Below are positions 52,760-61,804 of a stretch of 64,000 bases of DNA, in pieces; the stretch's first letter is position 1; each line of letters starts with the position of its first letter. The notes beneath the pieces were generated by a model. That model did not search any database. It worked only from the letters and a program-made list of their open reading frames with translations, and was not told the DNA's origin. The stretch is from Bacteroidota bacterium. Its GTDB lineage: Bacteria; Bacteroidota; Bacteroidia; B-17B0; Aurantibacillaceae. Made by a program: the position numbers and the translations under genes. The stretch is taken from the NCBI GenBank assembly GCA_016711805.1, contig JADJSH010000010.1, forward strand, positions 101,132 to 165,131. The letters run 5' to 3'.

Positions 52760-54181
52760 GTGAACAAGGCTTTACAAACATTTAAATATGTGTTTGCTGA
52801 TTATTTATCAGCTTGTTTGGCATGGAGCTTATTTTACTTGTACCGTAAATTTTATATTGAACCTGATAAATTTGGTGTTGATCCTGAAAAGGTTTTTGAT
52901 AGGCAATATGTTTTAGGAATGATTGTTTTGCCTTTAGGTTGGCTTTTGGCTTACTACCTAACGGGGTTTTACAAAAACATTTATCGAAAATCGCGTATTA
53001 ACGAATTAATGCAAACCATTGCTACATCCATTATTGGTGTTACTTTTATTTTCTTTTTTATTTTATTAGATGACTTTGTATCAAGCTATAAAGCCTATTA
53101 CAAAGTATACACGGTTTTATTTGCTCTACATTTTTTAATTACCGCAGTTTTCAGATTTATCTTATCTACCATTACCAATCACAAAATTAATAATGGTACT
53201 ATAGGCTTTAATACTGTTATTATTGGAAGTAATCAACGTGCATTAAAAATTTATGAAGAAATTACTTCAAGTCATAAATCATCGGGTAATAAATTTATTG
53301 GTTTTATTCACTTAGATGAAAAAAATGGGTTTTCTGAACAATTAAAACAACAATTACCTCATTTAGGCGAGTATAAAGACCTTAAAGAAATTGTTAACAC
53401 ACATCAAATTGAAGAAATCATTATTGCCATCGAATCATGGGAACATGGCTACCTAGAAAAAATCATCAACGAGTTAAACGATTTTGAAGCTATCATTAAA
53501 ATTATTCCTGATATGTATGATATTTTATCTGGTCAGGTAAAAATGAATTCTATTTCAGATACCGCATTAATTGTTATCAATAAGCAAGTAATGCCTAACT
53601 GGCAACAATCTGTAAAGCGGTTTATTGATGTGAGTGCATCAGTTTTTGTATTGATTGCCTTTAGCTGGGTTTACATTATTTTGATGATTTTGGTAAAATT
53701 GGATTCAAAAGGTCCCATATTTTTCAAACAAGAACGTATTGGGAAAGATGGTAAACCTTTTTATATCATCAAATTCAGAACGATGTACACGGATGCCGAA
53801 AAACTAGGCCCTACTTTGTCTAAAGAAAATGATCCTCGTATTACTAAAATTGGACGTTTTTTAAGAAAAGTACGTTTAGATGAAATTCCTCAATTTTATA
53901 ATGTGATAATTGGAGATATGAGTTTGGTTGGGCCACGCCCTGAACGTAAATTTTTTATTGATAAAATTGTTGTTCACGCACCACATTATGTGCATTTACA
54001 TAGAGTAAGACCAGGAATTACAGGCTACGGACAAGTAAAATATGGCTATGCCGAAAATATTGAGCAAATGGTTTCTCGTGTAAAATTTGATTTATTATAT
54101 ATCGAAAACATGAGCTTAATTATAGATTTTAAAATCTTAATTCATACGGTTTTAATCGTTGTTCAAGGGAGAGGGAAATAG
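52760..54181 (+). CDS. Undecaprenyl-phosphate sugar-1-phosphate transferase (exopolysaccharide initiating enzyme)
   Basis: A 473-residue membrane enzyme starting at GTG right after the preceding stop. Four or five N-terminal helices are followed by a CoA-binding-like domain (NTVIIGSNQRALKIYEEI) and then a fifth helix and the cytoplasmic catalytic domain: RFIDVSASVFVLIAF, GPIFFKQERIGKDGKPF, IIKFRTMYTDAE, RKVRLDEIPQFYNVIIGDMS and LVGPRPER. This is the polyisoprenyl-phosphate hexose-1-phosphate transferase (PHPT, WcaJ/WbaP) architecture that starts polysaccharide chains on undecaprenyl phosphate. The sugar cannot be told. The last base of its stop codon is the first base of a 231-bp palindromic repeat. 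Confidence 0.92.
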   Translation: MNKALQTFKYVFADYLSACLAWSLFYLYRKFYIEPDKFGVDPEKVFDRQYVLGMIVLPLGWLLAYYLTGFYKNIYRKSRINELMQTIATSIIGVTFIFFFILLDDFVSSYKAYYKVYTVLFALHFLITAVFRFILSTITNHKINNGTIGFNTVIIGSNQRALKIYEEITSSHKSSGNKFIGFIHLDEKNGFSEQLKQQLPHLGEYKDLKEIVNTHQIEEIIIAIESWEHGYLEKIINELNDFEAIIKIIPDMYDILSGQVKMNSISDTALIVINKQVMPNWQQSVKRFIDVSASVFVLIAFSWVYIILMILVKLDSKGPIFFKQERIGKDGKPFYIIKFRTMYTDAEKLGPTLSKENDPRITKIGRFLRKVRLDEIPQFYNVIIGDMSLVGPRPERKFFIDKIVVHAPHYVHLHRVRPGITGYGQVKYGYAENIEQMVSRVKFDLLYIENMSLIIDFKILIHTVLIVVQGRGK

Positions 54182-54411
54182 TAGGTTTAAGTTGGCCATT
54201 TGTGGGGGAGGCGGCAGGTTGTTGCTCCTCGGGGGTTTCTTTTCAAATCATGGTTTTAATTTCAAACCTGCATTAAAGTCGCGTGAGGGATTGCCGTTAT
54301 TTCTTTATTATTTTTAACGGTGACAGCGAATACATAGTATTTGGGTTGTTGCTCTCTTTTCTGCGGGAAGCGGAAAGAACCCAGGGATACGACCAAACAT
54401 ATTAAACCTAC
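54181..54411. repeat. Diverged ~230-bp palindromic element, copy D
   Basis: Ends are a perfect 10-base inverted repeat (GTAGGTTTAA ... TTAAACCTAC), with GTTGGCC and CGACCAA just inside. It contains GCGTGAGGGAT at 54281-54291 as in copies A-C, then CCGTTATTTC ... TTTTTAACGG and CTTTTCTGCGGGAAGCGGAAAG stems. It is the same length as copies A and B but the arms differ. It fills most of the gap before rfbB. Confidence 0.7.
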
Positions 54412-54510
54412 TTTTACTAATACTATATTTTTCTATACAAAATAGCTTACTGTTTTATTAAAATTAACCACAGTTTCGTATATTCGTGACTGATTTTTAA
54501 CATTAAACAA

Positions 54511-55560
54511 ATGAAAGTATTAATTACAGGAGGCGCAGGTTTTATTGGCTCACACGTTGTGAGATTATTCGTCAACAAATACCCAAACTATGAAATAGTT
54601 AACTTAGATAAATTAACCTACGCAGGTAACTTAGCTAACTTAACCGATATCGAAAATAAACCCAATTACAAATTTGTAAAAGGTGATATCGTTGATGCTG
54701 ATTTCATTAATAAACTATTTAAAGAACATCAGTTCAACGCCGTTGTTCACTTAGCTGCCGAAAGTCATGTAGACAGAAGTATAACTAACCCATTAGAATT
54801 TGTTTACACAAATGTGATTGGTACGGTGAACTTACTAAACGCTGCTAAAGAATTACATAAGGCAGATGCAACAAAATTCTCAAAATTTTATCATGTTTCT
54901 ACTGATGAAGTTTATGGGTCTTTAGGTGATACTGGTTTGTTTACTGAAACGACGGCCTACGACCCACATAGTCCCTACTCTGCTTCTAAAGCAAGTTCCG
55001 ACCACTTTGTCAGAGCTTATTTTGATACATATAAATTACCTTGCGTCATTTCTAACTGTTCAAACAATTACGGGCCATTTCATTTCCCTGAAAAATTAAT
55101 TCCTCTTTGCATTAACAATATCAAAAACAACAAACCATTACCAATTTATGGTAAAGGCGAAAATGTGCGAGATTGGTTATTTGTTGAAGATCATGCTCGT
55201 GCTATTGATGTTATTTTCCATACGGCTGCGTTAGGTAGTACTTATAATATTGGCGGACATAACGAATGGACGAACATTGATGTGATTCGTTTATTGTGCG
55301 ATATGATGGATGAAAAATTAGGAAGAGCAAAAGGCACTAATCAGAAATTAATCACCTTTGTTACTGATAGAGCTGGTCACGATTTACGTTATGCCATTGA
55401 TTCTACTAAACTTCAAAAAGATTTAGGATGGAAACCATCTTTACAATTTGAAGAAGGTTTATCTAAAACAGTTGACTGGTATTTACAAAACGAAGAATGG
55501 TTAACTAATGTAACTTCGGGTGCTTACGCTAACTATTACGAAAAACAATACTCACATTAG
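54511..55560 (+). CDS. rfbB: dTDP-glucose 4,6-dehydratase
   Basis: A 349-residue SDR enzyme with the NAD motif GGAGFIGS (7-14), catalytic TDE (131-133), Y156 and K160 (YSASK), SNCSNNYGPFHFPEK, VRDWLFVEDHARA and HDLRYAIDS. It converts dTDP-glucose to dTDP-4-keto-6-deoxyglucose, the branch point to rhamnose and other deoxysugars. The other dTDP-sugar genes are not in the window. The context is polysaccharide synthesis. Confidence 0.97.
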   Translation: MKVLITGGAGFIGSHVVRLFVNKYPNYEIVNLDKLTYAGNLANLTDIENKPNYKFVKGDIVDADFINKLFKEHQFNAVVHLAAESHVDRSITNPLEFVYTNVIGTVNLLNAAKELHKADATKFSKFYHVSTDEVYGSLGDTGLFTETTAYDPHSPYSASKASSDHFVRAYFDTYKLPCVISNCSNNYGPFHFPEKLIPLCINNIKNNKPLPIYGKGENVRDWLFVEDHARAIDVIFHTAALGSTYNIGGHNEWTNIDVIRLLCDMMDEKLGRAKGTNQKLITFVTDRAGHDLRYAIDSTKLQKDLGWKPSLQFEEGLSKTVDWYLQNEEWLTNVTSGAYANYYEKQYSH

Positions 55561-55628
55561 TAAGATTTAAGAATTGTAGATTTTAGAATTAAAAATCTTA
55601 AATCACATTTCTAAAATCTTAAATCATA
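55561..55628. repeat. Short AT-rich repeats with 'AATCTTAAATCA' units
   Basis: AAATCTTAAATCA and AAATCTTAAATCA occur at about 55594-55606 and 55614-55627, and the region also contains complementary AAGATTTAAG upstream. It fills the gap between rfbB and the MBOAT gene. Confidence 0.55.
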
Positions 55629-55630
55629 AT

Positions 55631-57058
55631 ATGGTTTTCAGCAGCATTACATTTTTAGTGTATTTTTTACCAATCTTTTTATTGGCGTATCACCTTACTC
55701 CCAATAAATACAAAAATGCCTGCATCCTTATCTTTAGTATTGTATTTTATGCTTGGGGTGGACCAAAATTCATCTTCGTTATTCTTGGCACAACCTTCTT
55801 AGATTATTTCTTGGTCAATAAAATGGCCGAAGCCAAAGCATCCAAAGGCAAAAAGCAATTACTAGTTATTTCTTTATTAATGAATTTGGGCTTGTTGTTT
55901 TATTTCAAGTATTCCAATTTCTTTATCGATAACATTAATACAGCTTTAGGAACTGTTGGCGTAAAAGAAATTACTTGGTTAAAAATTGTATTACCAATTG
56001 GTATTTCATTTTATACGTTTGAAAGCGTAACATACGTCGTAGATGTTTACCGTGGTATTCATAAACCGTTGAAAAACTTTTGGCACTACCAAACTTACAT
56101 TTTATTGTTTCCTAAATTAATTGCAGGACCGATTGTTCGTTACCATGATATTGCCGACCAAATAACTAATCGCGAAAAAAATTATACACCTGATGTCAAG
56201 CTGAGTGGCTTCTATACTTTTTGTATTGGCTTAGCTAAAAAAGTAATCATCGCTAACACCATCGGTATGCAAGCCGATGATGTATTTAAATTAGGTAGCG
56301 AACACATAGATACAGCTGCGGCTTGGGTTGGCGCCATTGCTTACACCTTTCAAATTTATTTTGACTTTAGTGGTTATAGCGATATGGCCATTGGACTTTG
56401 TAAAATCATGGGTATTCGTTTACCTGAGAATTTCAATAATCCATATCTATCATCAAGCATTACAGAATTTTGGCGCAGTTGGCACATCACTTTAGGGACC
56501 TGGATGAAAAACTACTTATACATTCCTTTAGGAGGAAATAAAGTGGATTCAAATTTTAAACTGTATCGTAATTTATTTATTGTGTTTTTACTTTCTGGCT
56601 TATGGCATGGCGCAAGTTGGAACTTTATTATTTGGGGAGCTTTTCATGGATTGTTTTTAGTAATGGAACGTTTGTTCTTATTAAAAGTGTATGACAAAAC
56701 AGGGAAAATCATCTCTACCCTACTCACCTTTTTAATTGTGGTAGTTGGCTGGGTGTATTTTAGAGTAGAAGATTTAAGCCAGGCAAACCATATTGTAAAA
56801 ACGATGTTTAGCTTTAATTTTGCTGATGGTAAATTTGCACTGCACAACGATTTTTATTTCTCATTAAGCTTAGCTATTTTCTTTTCATTCTTTGCTTTTA
56901 TTCCCTTTACCAAAAACATACAAGCAAAAGTGTATGGCGAAAATCATACTACCTTATCAAATACATTAATGTTATCTATGAGCGTTATTTTATTTTACGT
57001 ATCGCTCAGTTATATAGCTGCTTTAGATTTTAATCCATTTATTTATTTTAGATTTTAA
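55631..57058 (+). CDS. MBOAT family O-acyltransferase (AlgI-like)
   Basis: A 475-residue polytopic membrane protein with a dozen hydrophobic helices. MBOAT signatures are TWLKIVLPIGISFYTFESVTY (in part), FWRSWHITLGTWMKNYLYIPLGGN (in part, H285) and the catalytic histidine H326 in LSGLWHGASWNF. This is the AlgI/DltB type that passes acyl groups across the membrane. It pairs with the next gene, 3 bases away, in the manner of AlgI with AlgJ/AlgX, so O-acetylation of an exopolysaccharide is likely. Confidence 0.93.
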   Translation: MVFSSITFLVYFLPIFLLAYHLTPNKYKNACILIFSIVFYAWGGPKFIFVILGTTFLDYFLVNKMAEAKASKGKKQLLVISLLMNLGLLFYFKYSNFFIDNINTALGTVGVKEITWLKIVLPIGISFYTFESVTYVVDVYRGIHKPLKNFWHYQTYILLFPKLIAGPIVRYHDIADQITNREKNYTPDVKLSGFYTFCIGLAKKVIIANTIGMQADDVFKLGSEHIDTAAAWVGAIAYTFQIYFDFSGYSDMAIGLCKIMGIRLPENFNNPYLSSSITEFWRSWHITLGTWMKNYLYIPLGGNKVDSNFKLYRNLFIVFLLSGLWHGASWNFIIWGAFHGLFLVMERLFLLKVYDKTGKIISTLLTFLIVVVGWVYFRVEDLSQANHIVKTMFSFNFADGKFALHNDFYFSLSLAIFFSFFAFIPFTKNIQAKVYGENHTTLSNTLMLSMSVILFYVSLSYIAALDFNPFIYFRF

Positions 57059-57061
57059 GAA

Positions 57062-58381
57062 ATGGCAAAAACTAAATCATATAACTTATTTGTAATCATT
57101 GCTTTTTTAGCCATTGCTTTTCCTATGATGATGGGCTGGATGAAAAAAGACAATAAACCTAAACTAACAGGCATTGTGATTAATGATGTGAATCCTGATT
57201 CCTTATTAAAACAAGATAAAAGCATATGGTTTAGTGGTGAATACCAAAACCTAAAAGATGATTACAATAATGATCATTGGGCCTTTAAAGAACTATACGT
57301 TCGCTTAAATAATCAATTGTATTACAAAGCCTTTAATCAAATACGTGTGAACTCATTTGTATTAGGAAAAGACAACTATGTGTACAGCGAAGGATATATC
57401 TTCTCTGCTTTTGGAGATGATTATGTAGGTGAGCAAAAAATTGTGACGAAGCTCCAAAAAGCTAAAGTCGTTCAAGACTCTTTAAAGAAAAAAGGCATTG
57501 ACTTATTATTAGTATTTGCACCGGGTAAAGGCGAATACTGCATGGAGCAGATTGAAGATAAATACAAGCATCCAATCACCCATACTAATTACCAAACCTA
57601 TATTTCAAACTCAACTAATTTAGGTTTAAATGTGTTGGACTTAAAAGCCTATTTTCAAAAATTAAAACCAACAACTCCCTATCCTTTGTTTCCTAAGTTC
57701 GGACACCATTGGAGTTATTATGGCGAGTGTTTAGCAGTGGATACGATTATTGGACACATCGAAAAATTACACCACTGCGATATGCCTGATATTGTATGGA
57801 ATAAAATTGATGTGGTTGATACCTCTCGCAGCCGTGATGCGGATGTATTAAAAAGCATGAACCTTTATAAAAATCCTGAACAAGACATGAAATTGGCTTA
57901 TCCAGAAGTAATGTTTGAGCAAGATACTTTAAAAAATAAAACACGAGTATTAACGATTTCTGATAGCTATTGGTACGGCCCTGTTTATATGGGCGTGGGG
58001 CAAAATTGTTTTGCTGGCGGACAGTTTTGGTATTACTACAATAAAATAATCCCTAACCCAAGCCCTACCGAAAAAGTAGAAGTATGGCAATTAGATTTAA
58101 AACAAAACATCGAAAGTAACCAGGTAATTATGTTGCTTTATTCAGATGGTAATTTACCAAGCTTTGCCAATACCTTTATTGAAGACGCTTACGAACTATA
58201 CACCAACCCAACGGCATATTATGCAAGAGTTGCTAGAAATAAAAACATTAAACAATTCGAAAAACAAATTAGAGAAAAACCAGTGCTTCTAAAAAAATCC
58301 ACTAAAAAATCTCAGGATCTACAAATTCCTTTGGATTCTGCTATTAAGCTAGACGCTATGAAATTGGCGGGGGTGAATTAA
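57062..58381 (+). CDS. AlgJ/AlgX-like (DHHW family) O-acetyltransferase
   Basis: A 439-residue protein with an N-terminal membrane anchor (LFVIIAFLAIAFPMMMGW). The periplasmic part resembles AlgX/AlgJ SGNH-like acetyltransferases: LGKDNYVYSEGYIF, GIDLLLVFAPGKGEYC, FGHHWSYYGE with H215-H216-W217, and RVLTISDSYWYGP with the SDS segment near 302. The first-position aspartate of the DHHW motif is replaced by glycine (GHHW). It lies 3 bases downstream of the MBOAT gene and is its probable partner. Substrate inferred: an envelope polysaccharide. Confidence 0.88.
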   Translation: MAKTKSYNLFVIIAFLAIAFPMMMGWMKKDNKPKLTGIVINDVNPDSLLKQDKSIWFSGEYQNLKDDYNNDHWAFKELYVRLNNQLYYKAFNQIRVNSFVLGKDNYVYSEGYIFSAFGDDYVGEQKIVTKLQKAKVVQDSLKKKGIDLLLVFAPGKGEYCMEQIEDKYKHPITHTNYQTYISNSTNLGLNVLDLKAYFQKLKPTTPYPLFPKFGHHWSYYGECLAVDTIIGHIEKLHHCDMPDIVWNKIDVVDTSRSRDADVLKSMNLYKNPEQDMKLAYPEVMFEQDTLKNKTRVLTISDSYWYGPVYMGVGQNCFAGGQFWYYYNKIIPNPSPTEKVEVWQLDLKQNIESNQVIMLLYSDGNLPSFANTFIEDAYELYTNPTAYYARVARNKNIKQFEKQIREKPVLLKKSTKKSQDLQIPLDSAIKLDAMKLAGVN

Positions 58382-58414
58382 ATTTCGCTTGCTCAGTTAT
58401 TTTTTGTAATTTGT

Positions 58415-58434
58415 ATATGTTTTTAAAAACATAT
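58415..58434 (+). promoter_or_regulatory. 20-base perfect palindrome abutting the start codon of a type IX cargo gene
   Basis: ATATGTTTTTAAAAACATAT is a perfect palindrome one base before the ATG at 58436, and TAATTTG (a near-consensus -7 box) lies just before it. The transcript would start inside or just before the palindrome and could fold over the start codon region. Confidence 0.55.
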
Positions 58435-58435
58435 C

Positions 58436-61400
58436 ATGAAAAAAAATGTTACACTATTATTATTATTTCTTCTTTTCATTGGAAAAATAAATTCTCAAAG
58501 CATTACATTAAGTGTCGCAAACCCTGAGTGTAATCAGGATGGTGCTTTAATTGCATCAGTAAATGGAATTACACCACCATATAATGTAATTTTATACTAT
58601 TATTCTGTTGCTCCATACAATTTAGTAACTACGCAAACCAATGTTACAACCTTCACAACACAAATAGGTGGTAATTTAAGCGCTGGTGATTTTATTGTAG
58701 AGGTTATCCAGCAGTAGCTACGAGTCAAACAATTTCTTTACCAAGAGTTGTAAATTCTTTAACTCCATTTCAAACAAGTTTTTCATATAGTTGTCCAGCA
58801 ACAACTGCAAGTCCAACATTAAATATTTCTGGGGAGCAGCCCCCATACAGCATTTTTGGAAAATATGGAAACTGGGCTGTTACTTCTTCTGGAAGTTTAC
58901 CTCAAGGGTATTATAATTATACTATAACAGATGCCGCTGGTTGTAAATATTACTACACATTTGGCATTATGGCATGGATTCCTATTAATATTCATATGAT
59001 TCAGGAATAACATTTAATGTTAATACCACAGTAGCAAAATTGCACGAACGGAACAGCCTCTATTTCTAATATTGTTGGAGGAACTGCGCCCTATACATAT
59101 TTATGGAACAACGGTGCAACGACAAATAATATTAGTAATTTAAGTTCGGGTGGAGTAAATGTAACCTTATCAGATGCGCAAGGTTGTTACACAACTAAAT
59201 ATGCTTACATTACACAAACGCCTACCATTAATGTTGGAACAACGGTTACAAATGCAACCTGTTTATTAAGTAATGGAAGTGCCACTGTTTTTGCCAGTGG
59301 TGGGCAGGCCCCATATTCCTACCAATGGTCAAATGGACTAACGACTCAAGTAATCAGTAATCAACCAGCTCCTTCTTATTTTAACGTAAGAGCTATGGAT
59401 GCTAATGGTTGTTCTGGCTACGCCTACCCTAGCATAATTAGTACATCTCCTGTAACAGTAACTTACACCTCAAGTGTGAGTCAGTGCACAGCTGCAACTG
59501 GAAGTTCTACTTTAACACTTACTGGTGGACAAGCACCGTACACTGTTAACTGGAATGTATTGCCAGCTCAAACAGGTTCAGTACTCACAAATGTTCTTCC
59601 TGGGCAATATAACTTTAATGCATCAGATGCCAACGGCTGTTTACAAAGCGGTACTGTGTATGTTGGTCCTGTTTCCAATATGTTTGGAAGTATTTCGGCT
59701 ATTCCTGCTGTGTGCAATTTAGCTAACGGAGGCGCAGTATTTAATTCACCGTCGGGGACTCCACCTTTTACTTACCATTGGTCAACTGGAGCTACAACTT
59801 CATCAATCACTAATGTTCCTCACGGCGTTTATAATTGTACCTTAACCGACGCTGCAAATTGTACTTTAGTTAAATCTGTGAACGTTTATACAACTTCTAC
59901 TATTCAAATAGGATTTAATACAACTCCAGCTTCTTGTATTTTTCTTCTGACGGAGCAATTAACTCAAATATTATAAACGGTACAGCTCCTTATTTTTATC
60001 TATGGTCAAATGGAAGTACAACTCAAAGTTTAATTAATCAAACACCAGGTAATTATTATTTAACTGTATCAGATGCTTCTGGATGTACTGTAATAAATCA
60101 TGTCTACTTACCATCTAACAATAGTAATTCAAATTGTTATTGTTTAATCACAGGAACTGTTTACGATGACTCTAATACCAATTGTACTTTAGATTTAGGT
60201 GAAAATGGAATCCCTTTTGTAAAAATATATTGTTCAGGAATTGGCTATTCTTATTCAGATATGAATGGAGTTTATTCTTTTACGGTTCCTGCAGGAACTT
60301 ATACTTTAACAGAACAGTTAAATCCAAATTATCAAGTAACAGGGTGTCAAAATAATACAGCAATTGTAGTTTCAACTCCAACTTCAGGTTGTGTAATTCA
60401 AACTGATTTTGCAAATACGGTTATTCCTAATCATGATTTACACGTACTGAGATATTCTGTAAATCAAGCAGTTCCAGGAAACAATTATCAGCAAAAAATG
60501 ATAGTTTATAATGAAGGTACTTATACTGAAAATACCATTCAGTCGTCCTATGGTCATGATGGACAATTAAATTTTCTTAATTCTACTTCTCCATTAACTC
60601 AACCCAATGCTGGAACTTATCCAAACTGGTACACCGTTAATACTGGTTTTATTACAGTTCCTCAATTTGCTTATTCAGTAGATTTATTTAATTATTTTGT
60701 GCCAACCAATGTTCCTGCAGGCACAGTCGTTAATTTTAAGGATACTGTTTCTAGTTCGGCTCCTATTACAACTACTTGGACATCGGATTACACGCCATGG
60801 AACAATGTGAGTAATTATAACGTAACCGTTGTTTCATCTTATGATCCAAACTTTAAAGAAGTAAGTCCTAAAGGTTTAGGTCCTTATGGAATCATCACAT
60901 ACAATGATACTATTTTAGAATATGTGATTCATTTTCAAAATACAGGAACCTACTATGCACAAAATATTTATGTATTAGACACGCTAGATAATGATTTGGA
61001 CTGGACCACATTTCAACCAGGTTATGCAGACCATAATTACTCTGCTAGTATGGATTTAAATGGCGTTGTGAAGTTTTCGTTTAATAACATTAATTTGCCT
61101 TGGTCAGGATTAGCAAGTAATGGCATGGTAAGTTACAGAATTAAAACAAAACGAAATTTAGTTCCAGGTACTGAGTTTAGAAATAAAGCTGCAATATTCT
61201 TTGATTATAATGCGCCAATTATAACTAACACAACTATTAATAGTTTGCAAATATTATCAGGTATAAAAGAATCAACAATTGAAAACTCTACCATAAACTT
61301 ATATCCAAACCCTACCAACAATACTATTTCAATAAACAGCCAAACTAACTTCATCAAAGTTGAAGTATTGAGTATCACAGGACAAACCTTATTATCAGAA

Positions 61401-61520
61401 AAAGTGAATTCAAAAACACACCAACTACAATTACAAAATTTTGCAGAAGGTATTTATTTTGTGAGAGTTTTTTATCCTAACGGTTTAAGTACTGTGAATA
61501 AAGTAATAGTTAGTCACTAG
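58436..61520 (+). pseudogene. SprB-repeat surface protein with type IX sorting domain, several frameshifts
   Basis: The pieces form one protein of about 1025 residues. A signal peptide (MKKNVTLLLLFLLFIGKINSQ in part) is followed by at least five SprB-type repeats (GGTAPYTYLWNNGATTNNIS, GGQAPYSYQWSNGLTTQ, SGTPPFTYHWSTGATTSSI, NGTAPYFYLWSNGSTTQ), an SdrD-like collagen-binding-B domain (GTVYDDSNTNCTLDLGENGIP), a DUF7619/DUF11-like module (YDPNFKEVSPKGLGP, FQNTGTYYAQNIYVLDTLD) and a sorting domain (LYPNPTNNTISINS to VNKVIVSH). Frames change near 58706, 58988, 59036 and 59938, each repaired by one base. SprB repeats occur in gliding adhesins. The even repeat quality suggests sequence errors. Confidence 0.82.
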
Positions 61521-61546
61521 GTAATCCGCCTTTTAAATTTAACGAA

Positions 61547-61743
61547 GAAAATCGAACTTGTTTTTAGCAAGGATTTGCGCGACGATTCTGGACTGTTTGA
61601 GAACGGTTTTTCACCGTTCGAGTTTCCAGAATCGGGTGGGAAAATAAGTTCAGATTTTCGAGATAATTACGTGACTTTCTTGCCGCGCCCCCTCATGTAT
61701 GTTATACATTTGCCGCTTTCTTTGCGTGGCAGGCAAAGAAAGT
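61547..61743. repeat. Structured multi-stem intergenic element with competing hairpins
   Basis: Outer pairing: GAAAATCGAACTT (61547-61559) with AAGTTCAGATTTTC (61646-61659), enclosing GATTCTGGA/TCCAGAATC (61584-61592 with 61625-61633) and GAACGGT/ACCGTTC (61601-61607 with 61613-61619). Then ATGTAT-GTT-ATACAT (61695-61709), and GGCAAAGAAAGT (61732-61743) that can pair either with ACTTTCTTGCC (61674-61684) or with CTTTCTTTGC (61716-61725). Similar sequences are, as I recall, dispersed in other Bacteroidota genomes. Either a repeat or a folded RNA. Confidence 0.7.
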
Positions 61744-61786
61744 AAGTTCTAATTTTCCTAAATCATTTTTTTTTTGTACTTTGTGT

Positions 61787-61800
61787 GTGTTTTAAAACAC
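61787..61800 (+). promoter_or_regulatory. 14-base perfect palindrome upstream of a type IX cargo gene
   Basis: GTGTTTTAAAACAC ends 4 bases before the ATG at 61805 and is preceded by TACTTTG, a near-consensus -7 box. The layout matches the palindrome at 58415-58434 before the neighbouring secreted protein. Confidence 0.5.
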
Positions 61801-61804
61801 GTAG

